From Chitinophaga sp. YR627 (GTDB lineage: Bacteria; Bacteroidota; Bacteroidia; Chitinophagales; Chitinophagaceae), in the NCBI RefSeq assembly GCF_900114995.1, contig NZ_FOUX01000001.1, positions 310,001 through 374,000 of the forward strand: a stretch of DNA of 64,000 nt, written 5' to 3'. The translations under genes were made by a program, and so were the position numbers. The notes under the pieces are model-generated. The model had not been told where the DNA came from. It saw nothing but the letters and a program-made list of their open reading frames with translations, and did not search any database. Shown here piece after piece: positions 60,199 through 64,000 of the stretch (its first letter is position 1; the number at the start of each line of letters is the position of its first letter).

Positions 60199-62577
60199 TT
60201 ATTCACTACGCAGGCTCTTTACAGGATTTACCATGGCTGCTTTGATACTCTGAAAGCTGACGGTCAGCAGCGTAATCATTAGTGATCCTATGCCTGAAAC
60301 TGCAAAAATCCACCAGGAGATGTTTGTACGGTATTCGTATTTCTGGAGCCAGTTTTCCAGGAAATAGTAGGATGCCGGTATTGCGATGATAAAAGCGATG
60401 ATGACCAGGAATGCAAACTCTTTGGAAAGTAAAGTCCAGAGGTTAAAGACAGATGCCCCTAGTACTTTCCGGACACCCATTTCCTTTGTGCGTTGTTCGG
60501 CGACAAATGAAGCTAAGCCAGATAAGCCTAAACAGCTAATGAAGATCGCCAGGATAGCAAAGCCCCAGGCAAGCTGTCCGATACGCTCTTCGGCGGCAAA
60601 TTTTGAAGCATATTGCTGGTCGATAAATTTATAATCGAAAGGGCTTCCGGGGTTGAACTTGCGGAAGACAGTCGCGATCTTTTTTAATGACTCGTTTGTG
60701 CTGTTCTGGGGATTCAGCTTAATGTTGATGACGCTTGCCCAATTATAATCCAACATGAAAACGGTCTGGTAGACCGGCTCAAATGGTGAACCCATCAACA
60801 TATCTTTGACAATACCTAATATCTGAAATGGTTTACCATTCCATTTTACAGTTTTGCCCACAGGATCTTTCAATCCCAGATACCTGGCCGCACTTTCATT
60901 TAAAACCATTCCGGAAGAATCAGTGGCGAAGTCACGGGAGAAATCGCGACCAGCAATAAACTGCCAACCTATGGTTTTACCAAAGTCATGGCTTATGGCA
61001 ACTGTTCCCAGTTGTTCTCTGAGATTTGGATCTTTTCCTTCCCAGTCAAATCCAATTTGCCGTGATTGTAAACTGGTTGTTGGTGAGGAAGACGTTGACA
61101 TTTCAATAACGGCGCCTGTTTCAATCAGCTCTCTTCGTAATGCATTATAATGTCCATACAGCTCCGGTGTGTTCATATCGACCGTGATCAAAGCCTCACG
61201 GTTGTAGCCAATGGGCCGGTTTTTGGCATATTGGATCTGACGGAAAACGATGATTGTCCCGATAATGAGCGTAACTGATACGGTAAACTGGACAACTACT
61301 AATACCTTTCTTGGTACTGACGCAAACCGGCCGGCCCGGAAGGTACCTTTCAGTACTTTAACCGGTTGGAACGAAGACAGGTAGAGCGCCGGATAGCTGC
61401 CTGCAATCAGGCCGGTTAGTATACTAAAGCTTACACCCAACATCCAGAAAAACGGCTTGTTCCAGGGCAGGGAAAGTTGTTTATCAGCTATTTCGTTGAA
61501 GAAGGAAAGTGCCAGGCATGTTAGCAGCAGTGAGAGTATAAATGCAAAAGCAGTCACCATTAGTGATTCAGCGAAAAACTGACCAACCAGCTGCGAACGG
61601 ATGGAGCCAACAGCCTTTCGGATACCGACTTCCTTCGCCCGCTTCTCAGACCTGGCTGTCGACAGGTTCATAAAGTTGATACATGCGAGGAGTAGCACAA
61701 AGACACCAATGATCCCAAATAACCATACATACTGGATCCGCCCATCTGTTTTACCAGATTTATCCCACCCCGTATACAGGTGCCAGCGGCTCATAGGATG
61801 CAGGAATATTTCCGGTTTGGAATAGGCGGTTTCGGGAAGATGAAGCACCCTCAGGTCCTTTATTTTTTTAGAAACAGTGGTAAAACCGGAATTGGGAGAA
61901 AGCTGAGCCAGTATTTGCCAGGAATTGTTTTGCCATCCACCAGTGTTTTTAATCCAGGGTTCGGAGGAAGCGTATAATTCCCATGGTGCGACAAAGGTCA
62001 TTTCTCTGAACTCGGTGTTGTATGGCAAATCCTCGTAGACGCCGGTAACTTTGACACTAAGCTTATTATCAATCTTCATGATCTTACCAATCGGATCGAT
62101 ATGATCGAAGAGGACCTGCGCAACAGAGGATGATAACATAATCGAAGCTGGTTCTTTTAACCCATCTCTTGTTCCGCGGACCATTTTCAACGTTAACATT
62201 TCAGCGGCCTCCTGACTCATGTAGTTACCTGTTTTGGTGATCTTTCGGTCGCCATAGGCCAGCACGTGATTGCCAATCCAGGATGCAATTACAACGTGTT
62301 TAAAATCATCGTGAAATTCTGTCTGCAAAATGTTCCTTAACGGAAGCGGCATATATTCACCTACTCCAAATTCTCCGTTAACCGTTGAACTTTGCATGAC
62401 CTTTGCGATCCTGTTATAATTTTCATGGTATTTATTGTAGGATAACTCATCATACACCCAGAGACCGATAAGCATCGCTACTGCCATACCCGTGGCAAGC
62501 CCTGTAATATTAATGACAGAATAGCCCTTCTGTTTGAGAATGGTTCTGAAAGCGATTTTGAAGTAATTACGTATCAT
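60199..62577 (-). CDS. MacB/FtsX-type ABC transporter permease
   Basis: 792 residues. The N-terminal 'NYFKIAFRTILKQKGYSVIN' precedes TM1 ('GLATGMAVAMLIGLWVY'), then the periplasmic MacB_PCD domain (about 45-280). The first FtsX bundle is at about 285-430 ('VFVLLLACINFMNLSTARSE', 'RAKEVGIRKAVGSIRSQLVG'). A second periplasmic part precedes the last bundle ('LSGLASFVAEQRTKEMGVRK', 'VLGASVFNLWTLLSKEFAFL'). The two copies of 'KE.G.RK..G' are the family mark. No ATPase gene adjoins here, so the partner must be elsewhere. Members export peptides or lipoproteins, or act as mechanotransducers; the substrate is unknown. Confidence 0.93.
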   Translation of the reverse strand: MIRNYFKIAFRTILKQKGYSVINITGLATGMAVAMLIGLWVYDELSYNKYHENYNRIAKVMQSSTVNGEFGVGEYMPLPLRNILQTEFHDDFKHVVIASWIGNHVLAYGDRKITKTGNYMSQEAAEMLTLKMVRGTRDGLKEPASIMLSSSVAQVLFDHIDPIGKIMKIDNKLSVKVTGVYEDLPYNTEFREMTFVAPWELYASSEPWIKNTGGWQNNSWQILAQLSPNSGFTTVSKKIKDLRVLHLPETAYSKPEIFLHPMSRWHLYTGWDKSGKTDGRIQYVWLFGIIGVFVLLLACINFMNLSTARSEKRAKEVGIRKAVGSIRSQLVGQFFAESLMVTAFAFILSLLLTCLALSFFNEIADKQLSLPWNKPFFWMLGVSFSILTGLIAGSYPALYLSSFQPVKVLKGTFRAGRFASVPRKVLVVVQFTVSVTLIIGTIIVFRQIQYAKNRPIGYNREALITVDMNTPELYGHYNALRRELIETGAVIEMSTSSSPTTSLQSRQIGFDWEGKDPNLREQLGTVAISHDFGKTIGWQFIAGRDFSRDFATDSSGMVLNESAARYLGLKDPVGKTVKWNGKPFQILGIVKDMLMGSPFEPVYQTVFMLDYNWASVINIKLNPQNSTNESLKKIATVFRKFNPGSPFDYKFIDQQYASKFAAEERIGQLAWGFAILAIFISCLGLSGLASFVAEQRTKEMGVRKVLGASVFNLWTLLSKEFAFLVIIAFIIAIPASYYFLENWLQKYEYRTNISWWIFAVSGIGSLMITLLTVSFQSIKAAMVNPVKSLRSE

Positions 62578-62894
62578 TTCATGGCTTAAGTAGGAGGTTG
62601 ATGGATATGGACATTACTGGTCAGACGGGTCGGTTTTCACGGGGTATTAGCCCTGAAACGTTCATAAACCCGATACGGTATCAGAGAACCTGCCGGTCTC
62701 GACCAGAAATTGTCCCTTACTGCTAAATTTACTATAAGCCCAAATAGCTTGCCCGTATATTTATTTTTTATATTCTGTTGATATGTAATTGTTTATGTTC
62801 GTTTCGTGTGCCTGGAAGTGTTCATTAGTGGACGTTATCTGTCCGCCCATGAAAACGAGGTTGCAGGAATTGAAGTGAAGAGAACATATTGATG
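62578..62894. other. 317-bp region between minus-strand genes, no gene seen
   Basis: Lies upstream of the permease gene and downstream of the partial gene at 62895. It is A/T-rich in the middle with no repeat of note and no exact -7 box. The permease promoter should be here. Confidence 0.5.
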
Positions 62895-64000
62895 TTATAC
62901 CCGGGTGTATATAACAATCTCCTTTTCTAATTGCCTGGTTAAATACTTGTCCGCCTGCCAGTCTAAACTACCGGTTATTTTATAACCGCCCAGATTTTCA
63001 AATTGTCTGTTCCATACCAGGGCAATACCGTCACTTAACAACATCACGAAAAGATCCCCTTTGTCGAAGAACAGGATACGGTGTGCATCATTACCTCTAT
63101 TTTTTAGGTATGTCTGCCCTTCAAATTCTACCAATGCCGGATGATAAGAATATTCAGTATGTACGCCATCTTTATATGCTGAGTAGGTATGGGGACTCAG
63201 CATGTCAATCACTTCCTGTAGTGGAATCAGTTCCGTTCTTTCGAGAGATGGTAATTTCCAGGCTACATACTTTCCATGATCGGCACAACCTGTAATATAT
63301 TGATCGTCTGGCGAGAAAGCTGCGATCGTCAATCCAAAGTTGTGATTGATATCATTATACATGGTTTCTTTGTAGTCTTTCAGATAGGTGGGATGTGCCC
63401 AGAAGTTTTCTTCCCGGCCATTTTCCAGATCGTAATACTGGGACTTTGAAGAATAAAAAAAACTGATAAGTTGGTTTCTATTGTGAGAGAAGGCATATTC
63501 GTGATTACCATGCGCGTAGGGATACACTTTTATCTTTTCTCCGTCGAAATTCAATAATGTATTTGCCACATCATATTTATGCGTCACAATCCATTGTTTC
63601 TCTGCAACAATACTGTTGTTCCTGTGTCCTTCAATTTCAATCTGTTTTTCAATACCGCCATTACTGTTATAGATGATAAACCAGTTTTCGTACAAGAGCA
63701 GGTATTGATCTTTCGATGGTAAATAGGCAAGGTCGGTGATGTCGCATTTTTGTCCGTATTTATCTGTCTTTTCAAGGATAGGTAAAGGCAGTTCCAGGCA
63801 CTTGTTGTCCTGATCAATAATGTAATTGTTTACATAGAATGCATCTTTCCCTTGCAGATAACCGGTTTTAACGTTAAAAGACTTGTAAAAACCATCAGGG
63901 GCAGATAATGTTTTTTCAAATACCAGATCGCCTTTTGTGTTGTATTTGTATACGTTTTTACTGTTTTCAATGATCAATACATCACCGGCAGTATTGATCC
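62895..64000 (-). CDS. Beta-propeller-like hypothetical protein (5' end outside window)
   Basis: At least 368 residues. The frame is open to the last base of the window ('NTAGDVLIIENSKNVYKYNT'), so the true start lies beyond; the TTG at 63977 is not a likely start. The sequence shows WD/Kelch-like blade spacing: 'LIIENSKNVYKYNTKGDLVF', 'LLYENWFIIYNSNGGIEKQI', 'IAAFSPDDQYITGCADHGKY', 'VAWKLPSLERTELIPLQEV', 'LFVMLLSDGIALVWNRQF'. 'FSPDDQYITG' is typical of a propeller blade. No signal peptide is visible in the part present. Function unknown. Confidence 0.75.
   Translation of the reverse strand, partial: INTAGDVLIIENSKNVYKYNTKGDLVFEKTLSAPDGFYKSFNVKTGYLQGKDAFYVNNYIIDQDNKCLELPLPILEKTDKYGQKCDITDLAYLPSKDQYLLLYENWFIIYNSNGGIEKQIEIEGHRNNSIVAEKQWIVTHKYDVANTLLNFDGEKIKVYPYAHGNHEYAFSHNRNQLISFFYSSKSQYYDLENGREENFWAHPTYLKDYKETMYNDINHNFGLTIAAFSPDDQYITGCADHGKYVAWKLPSLERTELIPLQEVIDMLSPHTYSAYKDGVHTEYSYHPALVEFEGQTYLKNRGNDAHRILFFDKGDLFVMLLSDGIALVWNRQFENLGGYKITGSLDWQADKYLTRQLEKEIVIYTRV

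Overview
The window is a chromosomal segment of a Bacteroidota bacterium, most likely a Chitinophaga or close relative in the Chitinophagaceae. The evidence is two SusC/SusD outer-membrane pairs, an ECF sigma/FecR pair with the C-terminal DUF4974-type domain, LytS/LytTR signalling, a TPR-membrane-HTH regulator, lipoproteins with a Cys lipobox, several TAnnTTTG -7 promoter boxes, and a cold-shock protein with the lysine-rich N-terminal extension seen in this phylum. No rRNA, tRNA, insertion sequence, prophage or CRISPR array was recognised. Naming the genus is inference.

Layout: 1-3917 holds the end of a SusC gene and its SusD partner, closed by a terminator. 4039-4764 is an orphan uncharacterised gene. 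4860-10563 (minus strand) is a complete tripartite RND efflux operon (adaptor, pump, outer-membrane factor). 10736-16179 is a mixed housekeeping and hypothetical stretch: secreted and lipid-anchored small proteins, a membrane protein, a DHFR-fold reductase, a Ppx/GppA phosphatase and a HEAT-repeat protein. 16374-18851 encodes an unusual 825-residue protein with two bactofilin-like beta-helix patches. 18990-27995 carries PhnA, a SMI1/KNR4-like protein, a Tat-exported sugar isomerase-like protein, a cold-shock protein, a 708-residue beta-propeller protein, a glycine-zipper protein, a DUF488 protein and a nucleoside-phosphorylase-like protein. 28316-30595 is a LytS/LytTR two-component pair with a small lipoprotein. 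30830-40748 has an S9 peptidase, a LuxR-type regulator, an aldo/keto reductase, a YjlB-like cupin, a TPR regulator, a membrane protein plus overlapping lipoprotein, a stand-alone accessory domain of RluA enzymes, and a VOC protein. 41197-42897 is a GH39-type glycosidase.

The most coherent system is at 43138-56021, all on the plus strand: ECF sigma factor, FecR anti-sigma, a SusC with an N-terminal STN signalling domain, SusD, a DUF4843-type lipoprotein, a PKD-type lipoprotein, a TlpA-like thioredoxin and a large zinc metalloprotease. The architecture predicts that substrate binding at the SusC barrel is passed through STN to FecR and the sigma factor. The protease, thiol-redox protein and surface lipoproteins suggest a protein or peptide substrate, but the substrate is not visible in the sequence. 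56081-64000 holds a small membrane-protein operon, an EthD-fold secreted protein, a TonB-dependent siderophore-type receptor, a MacB/FtsX-type permease and a truncated beta-propeller-like gene.

Between genes there are several unusually long, nearly perfect inverted repeats (11983-12020, 16285-16349, 21311-21362, 26984-27024, 40763-40834) and one small array of 21-bp tandem repeats (40874-40936). Some are evidently bidirectional terminators. Others sit where a terminator makes little sense and are listed as findings.
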